Source of the DNA: Massilia sp. Root335
GTDB taxonomy: Bacteria > Pseudomonadota > Gammaproteobacteria > Burkholderiales > Burkholderiaceae_D
Assembly: GCF_001425685.1 (NCBI RefSeq)
Contig: NZ_LMCY01000039.1
Location: 1 to 49,141 of the forward strand
Direction of reading: 5' to 3'
DNA: 49,141 nucleotides
Of this stretch, positions 1 to 8,530 are shown one piece after another; positions within the stretch are counted from its first letter, which is position 1; each line of letters starts with the position of its first letter. A program made the position numbers and the translations under genes. A model generated the notes under the pieces. The model ran no database searches, was not told the DNA's origin, and saw only the letters and a list, made by a program, of their open reading frames with translations.

Positions 1-54
1 TAAACCAGTCCCTGCAACACCTTCAGCGATTTCCCCTCAAATTATTCCGGACAG

Positions 55-137
55 CAGTGCGCGGAGGCGGGGACCCAATCTTGCCGGCATCTCGACGACG
101 CAGGTAGAACTTGGGTCCCCGCCTTGCGCAGGGACGA
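55..137. repeat. REP-like paired inverted repeat, copy 1
   Basis: Two facing arms, GGCGGGGACCCAA (66-78) and TTGGGTCCCCGCC (111-123), are perfect 13-base reverse complements around a 32-base spacer. Each arm carries a flanking GC-rich half hairpin ending in a GACGACG-like edge. Related pairs occur at 15576-15655 and 22977-23057. The layout matches a REP/BIME-type dispersed extragenic element. No coding potential is evident here, and the rest of 1-160 shows nothing else I can support. Confidence 0.7.
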
Positions 138-160
138 CGTATTGATAAGCTTACGAACGT

Positions 161-1093
161 TCAACCCGCCAGGTTCGCATACAACGCCGTACTCAGATAC
201 CGCTCGCCGAACGAGGGAATGATGGTGACGATCAGCTTGCCCGCATTCTCCGGCCGCCTGGCGACCTGGATCGCGGCCCACAACGCGGCGCCGGACGAGA
301 TGCCGACCAGCAGCCCTTCCTCGCGCGCGGCCGCGCGGGCCGTCTCGAAGGCGTCGTCGTTCTTGACGGCGATGACTTCGTCGTAGCTGTGCGTGTTCAG
401 CACTTCCGGGATGAAGCCGGCGCCGAGGCCCTGGATCGGGTGCGGGCCTTTCGTGCCCTTGGACAGGATGGGCGACGCGTCCGGTTCCACGGCGATGGCC
501 TGGAACGACGGCTTCCTCGCCTTGATCACTTCGGCCACGCCCGTGATGGTGCCGCCCGTGCCGACGCCGGCCACGAGGATGTCGACCTTGCCGTCCGTGT
601 CGCGCCAGATCTCCTCGGCCGTCGTGCGGCGGTGGACGTCCGGATTGGCCGGGTTGTTGAACTGCTGCGGCATGAAGCAGTTCGGGTCGGACGCGACGAT
701 TTCCTCGGCGCGGCGGATCGCGCCCAGCATGCCTTCCGGCCCCGGCGTGAGCACCAGTTCGGCGCCGTACGCGCGCAGCAGCATGCGCCGCTCGTTGCTC
801 ATCGTCTCGGGCATGACGAGGCGGCAGCGGTAGCCGCGCGCCGCGCACACCATCGCCAGCGCGATGCCCGTGTTGCCGCTGGTGGCTTCGACGATGATGG
901 TGTTCGGGCCGATCCGGCCGGACTGCTCGGCCGCCTCGATCATGGCCAGGCCGATCCGGTCCTTCACGCTGTGCGCCGGATTGTAGAACTCGAGCTTGGC
1001 GGCGATGTCCGCGCCGGCGCCCTGCGCCATGCGGCGGATCCGCACCAAGGGGGTATTGCCGATCAGTTCCGTCACGTCGTTCGCGATGCGCAT
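161..1093 (-). CDS. cysK: Cysteine synthase A (O-acetylserine sulfhydrylase)
   Basis: This is a PLP enzyme of 310 residues that replaces the acetyl group of O-acetylserine with sulfide to make cysteine, the last step of sulfate assimilation, in the cytoplasm. The N-terminus has the family TELIGNTPLVR signature. The PLP-binding lysine is K44 in NPAHSVKDR. The substrate loop EATSGNTGIALA (about 69-80) and the phosphate-binding GTGGTITG loop (about 176-183) are intact. IQGLGAGFIPEVLN near the C-terminus favours CysK over CysM. Start: ATG with GGGAGA 7-8 bases upstream. It runs in the same direction as the FKBP gene, 31 bp downstream of that gene's stop. The length is normal. Confidence 0.93.
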   Translation of the reverse strand: MRIANDVTELIGNTPLVRIRRMAQGAGADIAAKLEFYNPAHSVKDRIGLAMIEAAEQSGRIGPNTIIVEATSGNTGIALAMVCAARGYRCRLVMPETMSNERRMLLRAYGAELVLTPGPEGMLGAIRRAEEIVASDPNCFMPQQFNNPANPDVHRRTTAEEIWRDTDGKVDILVAGVGTGGTITGVAEVIKARKPSFQAIAVEPDASPILSKGTKGPHPIQGLGAGFIPEVLNTHSYDEVIAVKNDDAFETARAAAREEGLLVGISSGAALWAAIQVARRPENAGKLIVTIIPSFGERYLSTALYANLAG

Positions 1094-1124
1094 GCAGGTC
1101 TCCCGGTTGAGTGATGAGTTGGAC

Positions 1125-1664
1125 TTACTTGACCTTCAGCAGTTCCACGTCGAAGATCAGATCGGAGTCCGGCGGGATCGAACCGCCGCCGGCGCCGCGT
1201 TTGCCGTAGGCGAGTTCGCTCGGGATGATCAGGGTGCGCTTGCCGCCCACCTTCATGCCCTGCACGCCCTGCTCCCAGCCCTTGATGACCTGGCGCGCGC
1301 CGAGCTGGAACTCGAGCGGTTCGCGGCCCGCATCCAGCGACGAATCGAACTTGTGGCCACGCTGCCTGGCGGCCAGCGGCTTGTAGAACCAGCCCGTGTA
1401 ATTGACGACGACTGTGCTGCCGTACGTCGCTTCGGCGCCCTTGCCGATCACGTGGTCGATGACCTGCACCTGCGGGCCTTGCGGGGCCTGGGCTGCGGGG
1501 GCCGGGTTGACGGGATTGTTCGGGTTGGCGGGAGCGGCGGCGTTGGCGGTGGCCTGGGCCGGGTCCTTGGGACCGGGCAGGCCGTTGCCGGCCTGGGATG
1601 CGTCCTGCGCGTTGGCGGCGGCAGCCGCCAGCAGCAGGCCTGCGAGGGCGATACGACGGATCAT
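1125..1664 (-). CDS. FKBP-type peptidyl-prolyl cis-trans isomerase, exported
   Basis: This 179-residue protein has a cleavable signal peptide (MIRRIALAGLLLAAAAANAQ), a Pro/Ala/Asn-rich linker to about residue 70, and one FKBP domain. VNYTGW, FDSS, VIKGWEQGVQGMKVGGKR, IPSELAYGKRG and IPPDSDLIFDVELLKV are the standard FKBP blocks. It should catalyse prolyl isomerisation of envelope proteins in the periplasm. The reading frame stays open far upstream through the tcdA gene, but the ATG at 1664 is the start: it directly precedes the signal peptide and has AGAGG just upstream. Unlike FkpA it lacks a long dimerisation domain, so it is closer to single-domain FKBPs. Confidence 0.9.
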   Translation of the reverse strand: MIRRIALAGLLLAAAAANAQDASQAGNGLPGPKDPAQATANAAAPANPNNPVNPAPAAQAPQGPQVQVIDHVIGKGAEATYGSTVVVNYTGWFYKPLAARQRGHKFDSSLDAGREPLEFQLGARQVIKGWEQGVQGMKVGGKRTLIIPSELAYGKRGAGGGSIPPDSDLIFDVELLKVK

Positions 1665-1699
1665 GGAGCCTCTTTCACGAATCAGTAAAAAAACTGATT

Positions 1700-2596
1700 C
1701 TATGATAGCAAGGCCTCCTCCGGTTGCCCAGCATCGACGGATTCGGTTACAAGTATGGGTTCGGCAACCGGCTGCGGCGCCGGCACGGCCGCATGCGCCT
1801 GCTCCGCCAGCTTGCGCAGCAGATGGCCGGCCGCGACCATGCCGAACGTCGCGGTGACGACCATGCTCGACCCGAACCCGGCGCAGTTCAGGCCCGTGAT
1901 GCTGTTGGCGTCGACGTCGCAGGCGTCGCCGGATTCCGGATAGCGCAGCGGTTCCATCGAGAACACGGCGTCGATGTGGTACTTGTTCTTTTCGCCGCGC
2001 GCGAAACCATAGCGGGCCCGCAGGATCTTGCGCACTTTCTTGAGCAGCGGTTCCTGCTCGGTGCGGGCGAGGTCGCGCACCTCGATCTTCGTCGGATCGA
2101 GCTGGCCGCCAGCGCCGCCGATGACGACCAGCGGAATCGCATGCTCGCTGCAGTACGCGATGAGCGCGGCCTTGGCCTTGACGCTGTCGATGGCGTCGAC
2201 GACGTAGTCGAAACGGTGCGTCCCGATCATCTGCGGGATATTGTCCGGATCGATGAAGTCTTCGACGAGCTCGACTTCGCAGTACGGATTGATGAGCGCG
2301 ATGCGCTGCTTCAGCGCTTCGATCTTGGGCATGCCGACCGTGGTCGACAGGGCCTGGATCTGGCGGTTGATGTTGGATTCGGCCACGTTGTCGAGGTCGA
2401 TGAGCGTGAGGCGGCCGACGGCGCTGCGCGCCAGCGCTTCGACGATCCAGGAGCCGACGCCGCCGACGCCGACCACGCAAACGTGCGCCGCACGGAAGCG
2501 TTCCAGTGCACGCTCGCCGTAGAGGCGGGCAATGCCGCCGAAGCGGCGGCGGAAGTCGACGTCATCGAGGAGAGAGGTGGAAATCGTAGTCGTCAT
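1700..2596 (-). CDS. tcdA: tRNA threonylcarbamoyladenosine dehydratase
   Basis: This E1-like ThiF-family enzyme (298 aa) uses ATP to cyclise t6A37 in ANN-decoding tRNAs to ct6A. The nucleotide-binding loop GVGGVGSW (43-50) is followed by LIDLDNVAESNINRQ, the standard TcdA/CsdL adenylation motif. GGAGGQLDPTKI and CDVDANSITGLNCAGFGSS further on are typical of TcdA rather than MoeB/ThiF. The last 30 residues are a Pro/Ala/Val-rich tail of no clear function. sua5, which makes the t6A precursor, lies about 9 kb away. It diverges from the hemerythrin-PdxH gene across a 97-bp gap. Confidence 0.9.
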   Translation of the reverse strand: MTTTISTSLLDDVDFRRRFGGIARLYGERALERFRAAHVCVVGVGGVGSWIVEALARSAVGRLTLIDLDNVAESNINRQIQALSTTVGMPKIEALKQRIALINPYCEVELVEDFIDPDNIPQMIGTHRFDYVVDAIDSVKAKAALIAYCSEHAIPLVVIGGAGGQLDPTKIEVRDLARTEQEPLLKKVRKILRARYGFARGEKNKYHIDAVFSMEPLRYPESGDACDVDANSITGLNCAGFGSSMVVTATFGMVAAGHLLRKLAEQAHAAVPAPQPVAEPILVTESVDAGQPEEALLS

Positions 2597-2693
2597 CCAG
2601 CCATTTTACCGGACGGAATGGCGCTCCTTGCTCTAAAATAACTTTCAGTCAATCAAAAATTGGGCCGCATCCTGCGTGTCCACAACAGCGACC

Positions 2694-3884
2694 ATGAACA
2701 ACCTTCTTTCCGACCCCGCGCCCGATTTCGACCAGCCCGTTGCCGTCCTCAAGCATTGCCACGGACGCATCCGCAAGCAGCTGACCACGCTGGAAAAACT
2801 GCTGGGCCATCTGCCGGAACACGGTGCCGACGAGCAGGCGCGCCAGGCGGCGACGGCCGTGCTGAAATACTTCGACAAGGCCGCCCACCTGCACCACGAG
2901 GACGAAGAACAGGACCTGCTGCCGATGCTGCTCGCCGTCGCCCAGGGCGAGGATGCGGCCACGCTGCAGGCACTGGCGCCCGTGATCCTGCAGGAACACA
3001 AGGAGATGGACGGGATGTGGCAAGACCTGCACGAACAGCTGGCGGCCATCGCGGACGGCAGCGGCACGCAGCTGTCCGCCTCCATCGTCCGCCGCTTCGT
3101 GCAGAGCTACCAGGGCCACATGGAACGCGAGGAAGGCGTCGTGGCGCCGATGGCGCTGCGCCTGTTCGGACCGGACCAGATGGCGCGCCTGGGCGGGGCC
3201 ATGCGCCGGCGCCGCGGCCTCGACGCTCCGGCCGCGCCGGACATCGGCGAACGCGTGGCCGACCTGCGCAAGGATTACGGCCAGGCCCGGCTCGACGAGG
3301 ACGACGTGGCCGCCGATCCGATCGTCCAGTTCACGCGCTGGTTCGAGGAAGCGCTCAAGGCCGAGGTGAACGAACCGAACGCGATGAGCGTGGCCACCGT
3401 GGGCGACGACGGGCGTCCGACGTCGCGCATCGTGCTGGTCAAGCAGTTCGATGCGCGCGGTTTTACCTGGTATACGAACTACGCGAGCCAGAAAGGAAAG
3501 CAACTGGAAAGCAAGCCTTTTGCAGCTCTGCTATTCTTCTGGAGTGAACTTGAACGGCAAGTGCGAATCGAAGGCAGAGTCGAGCGTACCAGTGCCGACG
3601 AAAGCGATAAGTATTTCAACAGCCGGCCCCTGAAAAGCCGGCTGTCGGCGATCGCGTCCGAGCAAAGCGAACCGATCGCGAACCGTGCCGCCCTCGAACA
3701 ACATTACGAGGCAGTGGCGCGTCAATATGGCGAAGCACCGCCACGGCCACAGCATTGGGGCGGTTTTCGCCTGGTGCCGGAACGGATCGAGTTCTGGCAG
3801 GGGCGGCGTTCACGCTTCCACGACCGCATCGTCTACACGCGGCAGGAAGACGGACTTTGGACGCGGCAACGTTTGCAACCCTGA
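2694..3884 (+). CDS. pdxH: Hemerythrin-like domain fused to pyridoxamine 5'-phosphate oxidase
   Basis: One uninterrupted frame (396 aa from the ATG; an in-frame GTG at 2676 would add six residues) encodes two domains. Residues 1 to about 175 are a hemerythrin/HHE four-helix bundle with candidate di-iron ligands H23, H68, E72, H102, H142 and E146. Residues about 183-396 match full-length PdxH: RIVLVK (245-250), YTN (260-262), ERQVRIEG, HWGGFRLVPERIEFWQG (354-370) and RFHDR (374-378). PdxH oxidises PNP/PMP to pyridoxal phosphate using FMN and O2. The linker RRRRGLDAPAAPD has no stop and no ATG. Only a GTG at 3255 (V188) could restart translation, and its Shine-Dalgarno match is poor. cfa follows after 37 bp. 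Both domain calls are firm; the fused product is inferred from the frame. Confidence 0.88.
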   Translation: MNNLLSDPAPDFDQPVAVLKHCHGRIRKQLTTLEKLLGHLPEHGADEQARQAATAVLKYFDKAAHLHHEDEEQDLLPMLLAVAQGEDAATLQALAPVILQEHKEMDGMWQDLHEQLAAIADGSGTQLSASIVRRFVQSYQGHMEREEGVVAPMALRLFGPDQMARLGGAMRRRRGLDAPAAPDIGERVADLRKDYGQARLDEDDVAADPIVQFTRWFEEALKAEVNEPNAMSVATVGDDGRPTSRIVLVKQFDARGFTWYTNYASQKGKQLESKPFAALLFFWSELERQVRIEGRVERTSADESDKYFNSRPLKSRLSAIASEQSEPIANRAALEQHYEAVARQYGEAPPRPQHWGGFRLVPERIEFWQGRRSRFHDRIVYTRQEDGLWTRQRLQP

Positions 3885-3921
3885 ACCGGCGCGTCCGGTT
3901 CGGGACTAGCCGGAGATACGC

Positions 3922-5139
3922 GTGTTCGACCAGATGAAGCTTTCCGCCTGGACTTCAGGCATTCGCAGCAAGTTCAACCTGCCCCTGCGCGTGGAATTGT
4001 GGAACGGCGCGCAGGTCGACCTGTCGTCCGACCACCAGCCGCGCGTGAAGATCCGCGTGCCCAACCCGGGCGGGCTGCGCTACCTGCTGGCGCCGTCGCT
4101 GGGGAACCTGGGCGAAGCCTATGTCGAAGGCGCGCTCGAGATCGAAGGGCGCGCGGCCGACATGATCCAGGTGGGCTCCGCCCTCGCGGAAACCACGGGC
4201 AAGCCGGCGCGCACGAGCCGTGTCGCCAGCGCCGCCCTGCGCCTCGTCTCGCCGCACACGCGCGAGAAAGATGCCGAGGCCATCCGCTACCACTACGATG
4301 TCTCCAACGAGTTCTACAGCCTGTTCCTCGACCCGGCGATGGTGTATTCCTGCGCCTATTTCGAGAACGGCGACGAAGACCTGGCCACCGCGCAGCAAAA
4401 GAAGATCGACCACATCCTCACCAAGATCGGCGTGCAGCCGGGCCATACGCTGCTCGACATCGGCTGCGGCTGGGGCGCCCTGGTCATCCGCGCGGCCACA
4501 AAGTTCGGCGCGCGCTGCGTGGGCGTCACGCTGTCCGAACGCCAGTGCGAGCTGGCGCGCGAGCGCGTGGCCCGGGTCGGCCTGCAGGACCGCATCGACA
4601 TCCGCCTGCAGGACTACCGCGACGTCGACGGCCAGTTCGACCGCATCACGAGCGTCGGCATGTTCGAGCACGTCGGCGTGGAGCACCTGCCGGAGTACTT
4701 CAGCCGGGTCAACAGGCTGCTGGCACCGGGCGGCGTCGTGATGAACCACGGCATCACCACGGCGGACGTCGAGCAGCGCAACAGCCCGTACGGCGGCGGC
4801 GAGTTCATCGACAAATACGTGTTCCCGCACGGCGAGCTGGCGCACCTGTCGACCGTCATCCGCACCATGCAGGAAGGCGGCCTCGAGGTGCGCGACGTGG
4901 AAAACCTGCGCCGCCACTACGCCCGCACGTGCGCGCTGTGGACCGAGAATTTCGAGAACAACGCCGAGCGCATCCAGGCGACGTGCGATCCGAAGACCTT
5001 CCGCATCTGGCACGTCTACCTGGCCGGCTGCGCCTACGGGTTCGCGCACGACTGGATCAGCCTGTACCAGATCGTGTGCGGCAAGGCGGGACAGGAACCG
5101 GCGCAGATCCCGTGGTCGCGGCGCTACATGTATCCGTGA
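3922..5139 (+). CDS. cfa: Cyclopropane-fatty-acyl-phospholipid synthase
   Basis: This 405-residue SAM-dependent enzyme methylenates cis double bonds of membrane phospholipid acyl chains, usually on entry to stationary phase. An N-terminal lipid-binding region precedes a class I methyltransferase fold, with SAM loop LLDIGCGWGALVIRAA, then ITSVGMFEHVG, MNHGITT and CALWTENFE, all Cfa/CmaS hallmarks. The start is GTG at 3922, chosen because CGGAG lies 7 bases upstream; an ATG at 3934 is the alternative. It lies 37 bp after the hemerythrin-PdxH gene on the same strand and is probably cotranscribed. It converges on msrA with 24 bp between stops. Confidence 0.92.
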   Translation: MFDQMKLSAWTSGIRSKFNLPLRVELWNGAQVDLSSDHQPRVKIRVPNPGGLRYLLAPSLGNLGEAYVEGALEIEGRAADMIQVGSALAETTGKPARTSRVASAALRLVSPHTREKDAEAIRYHYDVSNEFYSLFLDPAMVYSCAYFENGDEDLATAQQKKIDHILTKIGVQPGHTLLDIGCGWGALVIRAATKFGARCVGVTLSERQCELARERVARVGLQDRIDIRLQDYRDVDGQFDRITSVGMFEHVGVEHLPEYFSRVNRLLAPGGVVMNHGITTADVEQRNSPYGGGEFIDKYVFPHGELAHLSTVIRTMQEGGLEVRDVENLRRHYARTCALWTENFENNAERIQATCDPKTFRIWHVYLAGCAYGFAHDWISLYQIVCGKAGQEPAQIPWSRRYMYP

Positions 5140-5163
5140 CCGGCGGGCACGGGGTGCGGCAAC

Positions 5164-5703
5164 TTATTTGACGCGCTCCGTGAACGTCTTGCGGAACTTG
5201 GCCACCTTCGGCGCCACGACGAAGGCGCAATACCCCTGCAACGGATGCTGGGCGAAATAATTCTGGTGGTAATCCTCGGCCTTGTACCACTGTTCGTCCG
5301 GCAGCACCTGCGTGACGATGGGCGCATCCCACACGGCGGCCATCTCGGCCATCACCTTGCGCGCCGTCGCCTCCTGTTCCGGCGACGTGAAGAAGATGAC
5401 GGACCGGTATTGCGTGCCGACGTCGTTGCCCTGGCGATTGAGCGTCGTCGGGTCGTGGATGGTGAAAAAGATTTCCAGGATGTCGCGATAGCCGATCACG
5501 TTCGGATCGAACTCCAGCTTCACCACTTCGGCGTGGCCCGTCGTGCCCGCGCATACCTGCTCGTAGGTCGGGGCGGGGGTCTCGCCGCCCATGTAGCCCG
5601 ATTCCACGCCGAGAATGCCGCGCGCTTCGAGATAGACCGCTTCCAGGCACCAGAAACACCCGCCGCCCAGGATGGCCACTTCGGTTGCTGATTGCTGGCT
5701 CAT
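5164..5703 (-). CDS. msrA: Peptide-methionine (S)-S-oxide reductase
   Basis: This 179-residue enzyme reduces the S epimer of methionine sulfoxide in proteins, repairing oxidative damage. The signature GGGCFWCLEAVY puts the catalytic cysteine at C16. GYMGGETPAPTYEQVCAGTTGHAEVVKLEFDP-type substrate-binding sequence follows in order. A likely resolving cysteine is in GYCAFVV near residue 160. No signal peptide is seen, so it is cytoplasmic, and there is no fused MsrB domain. It diverges from the flavin reductase gene at 5825. Confidence 0.95.
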   Translation of the reverse strand: MSQQSATEVAILGGGCFWCLEAVYLEARGILGVESGYMGGETPAPTYEQVCAGTTGHAEVVKLEFDPNVIGYRDILEIFFTIHDPTTLNRQGNDVGTQYRSVIFFTSPEQEATARKVMAEMAAVWDAPIVTQVLPDEQWYKAEDYHQNYFAQHPLQGYCAFVVAPKVAKFRKTFTERVK

Positions 5704-5824
5704 ACTGACTCCTCGAGGGATAAATAGTTTTCCATGGCTTCACTGTAACCGAAAGTGCACTGTTGTGCAGGATCAACGAGCAGCCGGCCAGAGGGAGACA
5801 GGCCATTGGTGGCATAATGCGCGG

Positions 5825-6325
5825 ATGAACACCAGCTCACCTCGCGCTACCACGCGCGGTTTCGATTCCGCCCATTTCCGCCAGGCCCTGTCCCAATTCG
5901 CGACCGGCGTTACCGTCATCACGACGCGCCTCGGCGACGGCCATTTCCGCGGCCTGACCGCATCGTCCTTCAATTCGGTGTCGCTGGAACCGCCGCTCGT
6001 GCTGTGGAGCCTGTCGAACGTGGCCAACAGCCTGCCCATCTTCACCGGCAACTCGCACTACGTGATCAATGTCCTGTCCGCCGGGCAGGAAGAGCTGGCA
6101 CGCCGGTTCTCGCGGCGCGGCCAGGACCCGTTCGAGAGCGTCGAGTACGAATTGTCGCGCACCGGCCAGCCGATCCTGAAGGGCGTCTCGGCCTGGTTCG
6201 AATGCCACAACCGCAGCCGCTATCCGGAAGGCGACCACGTGATCTTCGTGGGCGAAGTGGAAGACTGCGCCGTGCATCCGCAATCCGCGCTGCTGTTCCA
6301 TGGCGGGCGCTTCGGCACGACCTGA
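5825..6325 (+). CDS. Flavin reductase-like FMN-binding protein
   Basis: This is a 166-residue protein of the flavin reductase/HpaC-type split-barrel family. Recognisable blocks are FRQALSQFATGVTVITT, FRGLTASSFNSVSLEPPLVLWSL, FTGNSHYVINVLSAGQEELARRFS and HVIFVGEVEDCAV. Members reduce free flavin with NAD(P)H, often to supply a two-component monooxygenase. No monooxygenase gene lies nearby, so the partner is unknown. The ATG at 5825 is the first good start; the frame is open further upstream but lacks family similarity there. Confidence 0.85.
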   Translation: MNTSSPRATTRGFDSAHFRQALSQFATGVTVITTRLGDGHFRGLTASSFNSVSLEPPLVLWSLSNVANSLPIFTGNSHYVINVLSAGQEELARRFSRRGQDPFESVEYELSRTGQPILKGVSAWFECHNRSRYPEGDHVIFVGEVEDCAVHPQSALLFHGGRFGTT

Positions 6326-6388
6326 CTTGTTCGTTTAAAAATGAAAATGGCTGTCGCAGTTTGAAAAGATGCGGCAAGGCGGCCTTCC

Positions 6389-6394
6389 TATAAT
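6389..6394 (+). promoter_or_regulatory. Likely -10 element of gcdH promoter
   Basis: A perfect TATAAT lies 82 bases upstream of the gcdH start, within the 150-bp gap after the flavin reductase gene. No good -35 hexamer sits at 16-18 bases; TTGAAA at 6361-6366 is 22 bases away. The assignment therefore rests on the -10 match and position alone. Confidence 0.4.
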
Positions 6395-6475
6395 GGCTCG
6401 ATCCGGGCGGCCTACCCGTTCGCCCGGCGTCCGCCATTCGACCATTCGACAAGAATATTCTGAGACAGGAGTCCC

Positions 6476-7669
<1,194 letters not shown>

Positions 7670-7675
7670 ATGTTT

Positions 7676-7738
7676 GGTGGGCTCGGGGAGCCCACCCTAC
7701 GAATACCGCAGCCGTAGGGTGGGCACCCCGTGCCCACC
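7676..7738. repeat. REP-like double hairpin, second family
   Basis: Two hairpins stand side by side: GGTGGGCTC/GAGCCCACC (7676-7696) and GGTGGGCAC/GTGCCCACC (7718-7738). They are linked by a longer inverted repeat, CCCACCCTACG (7691-7701) with CGTAGGGTGGG (7713-7723). The arrangement is a classic REP pair placed just after gcdH, and its sequence differs from the three GGCGGGGACCCAA-type pairs. No second copy is in this window. Confidence 0.65.
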
Positions 7739-7749
7739 ATGAACAACCG

Positions 7750-7781
7750 AAAAAAAACCGCCTCGAAGGGCGGTTTTTTTA
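7750..7781. terminator. Bidirectional intrinsic terminator, gcdH / ompW
   Basis: A GC stem ACCGCC...GGGCGGT with a short TCGAA loop is flanked by an A-run on the left and a T-run on the right. It can end transcripts in both directions and sits between the converging gcdH and ompW genes. Confidence 0.9.
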
Positions 7782-7796
7782 TTGCGCGGAAACGCG

Positions 7797-8474
7797 TCAG
7801 AACTTGTAGCCCAAGGTCAGCACGGTCGAGTTCGGGTCCAGCTTCATGTGCTGGCCCTGGTGCGTCGAGAAGTGCACGTCGGTACGCAGACGGGTCTTCA
7901 CGAGCGCGGCGTTGAGGAACCATTTCTGGTTGAAGTTCCAGACGGCGCCGATCTGGCCCGACACGGTCCACTTGTTGTCGATGCTGAACGTCGTCGCCGG
8001 GCCGCCCGGGTTCGTCAGCGCGGTCATGCGGAACGAGCCGGTTTCCTTGTAGAAGTAGGCATAGGTCACGCCCAGGCCGACGTAAGGACGGAAGGCCGAG
8101 GTCGGCTGGAAGAAACGGTATTGCACGAACGCGGTCGGCGGCAAGGCTTGCACCGTGCCCAGCTCGCCCGTGCCGGCGATGGCGCCGGCGCCATACAGGC
8201 TGTGCTTGTACGGGGTCGCAAAGGTGAATTCGCCGGTGATGTTGTCGGTGATGCCGTAGTTGACCACGATCACCGGTTCGGTGTCCTTGCCGACGTCGCC
8301 CAGCGAGTTGGGGAGGGCCGGGGCGGTGATCGCGCCGCTTTCGACGTGCGGGGTGATCTGGGTGGCGCCGACCGACACGGCCCACTGCCCCTTGACCTGT
8401 GCCGCGGCGCTGCCGGCCACGGCCAGCGCGCCCGCGGCAACCAGCAGTTTCACGACGTTGGAACTTACTTTCAT
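7797..8474 (-). CDS. ompW: OmpW family outer membrane protein
   Basis: This 225-residue protein has a signal peptide (cleavage probably after AGSAAA at about residue 25) followed by a small beta-barrel of the OmpW type. Seen: QWAVSVGATQITPH, NITGEFTFATPYKHSLYG, LPPTAFVQYRF, FRPYVGLGVTYAYFY, WFLNAALVKTRLRTDVHF, and the C-terminal phenylalanine of outer-membrane barrels (LTLGYKF). OmpW proteins form narrow hydrophobic channels in the outer membrane and often respond to oxygen or stress. The start has CAGGAGAT upstream. A perfect 22-bp palindrome lies 24-45 bases upstream of its start. Confidence 0.9.
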   Translation of the reverse strand: MKVSSNVVKLLVAAGALAVAGSAAAQVKGQWAVSVGATQITPHVESGAITAPALPNSLGDVGKDTEPVIVVNYGITDNITGEFTFATPYKHSLYGAGAIAGTGELGTVQALPPTAFVQYRFFQPTSAFRPYVGLGVTYAYFYKETGSFRMTALTNPGGPATTFSIDNKWTVSGQIGAVWNFNQKWFLNAALVKTRLRTDVHFSTHQGQHMKLDPNSTVLTLGYKF

Positions 8475-8497
8475 GTTATCTCCTGATTCTTATGGTT

Positions 8498-8519
8498 GGC
8501 CTGTCCGCGCGGACAGGCC
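8498..8519. repeat. Perfect 22-bp palindrome between esterase gene and ompW
   Basis: Arms GGCCTGTCCGC and GCGGACAGGCC are exact reverse complements with no spacer. The element is 11 bp beyond the stop of the SGNH esterase gene and 24 bp before the ompW start, on the shared strand. It could be a transcript-ending hairpin for the esterase (no T-run follows) or an operator for ompW. Confidence 0.7.
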
Positions 8520-8530
8520 TGTCGTGAGGA

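Noticed and set aside
1700..2596. tcdA as MoeB or ThiF
   Set aside because: The family fold is shared, but the CDVDANSITGLNCAGFGSS region and length fit TcdA, and no thiamine or moa partner is adjacent.
3255..3884. Separate pdxH gene starting at the internal GTG
   Set aside because: Possible in principle, but the GTG has no convincing ribosome site and the upstream domain is in frame without a stop; a fused protein is simpler.
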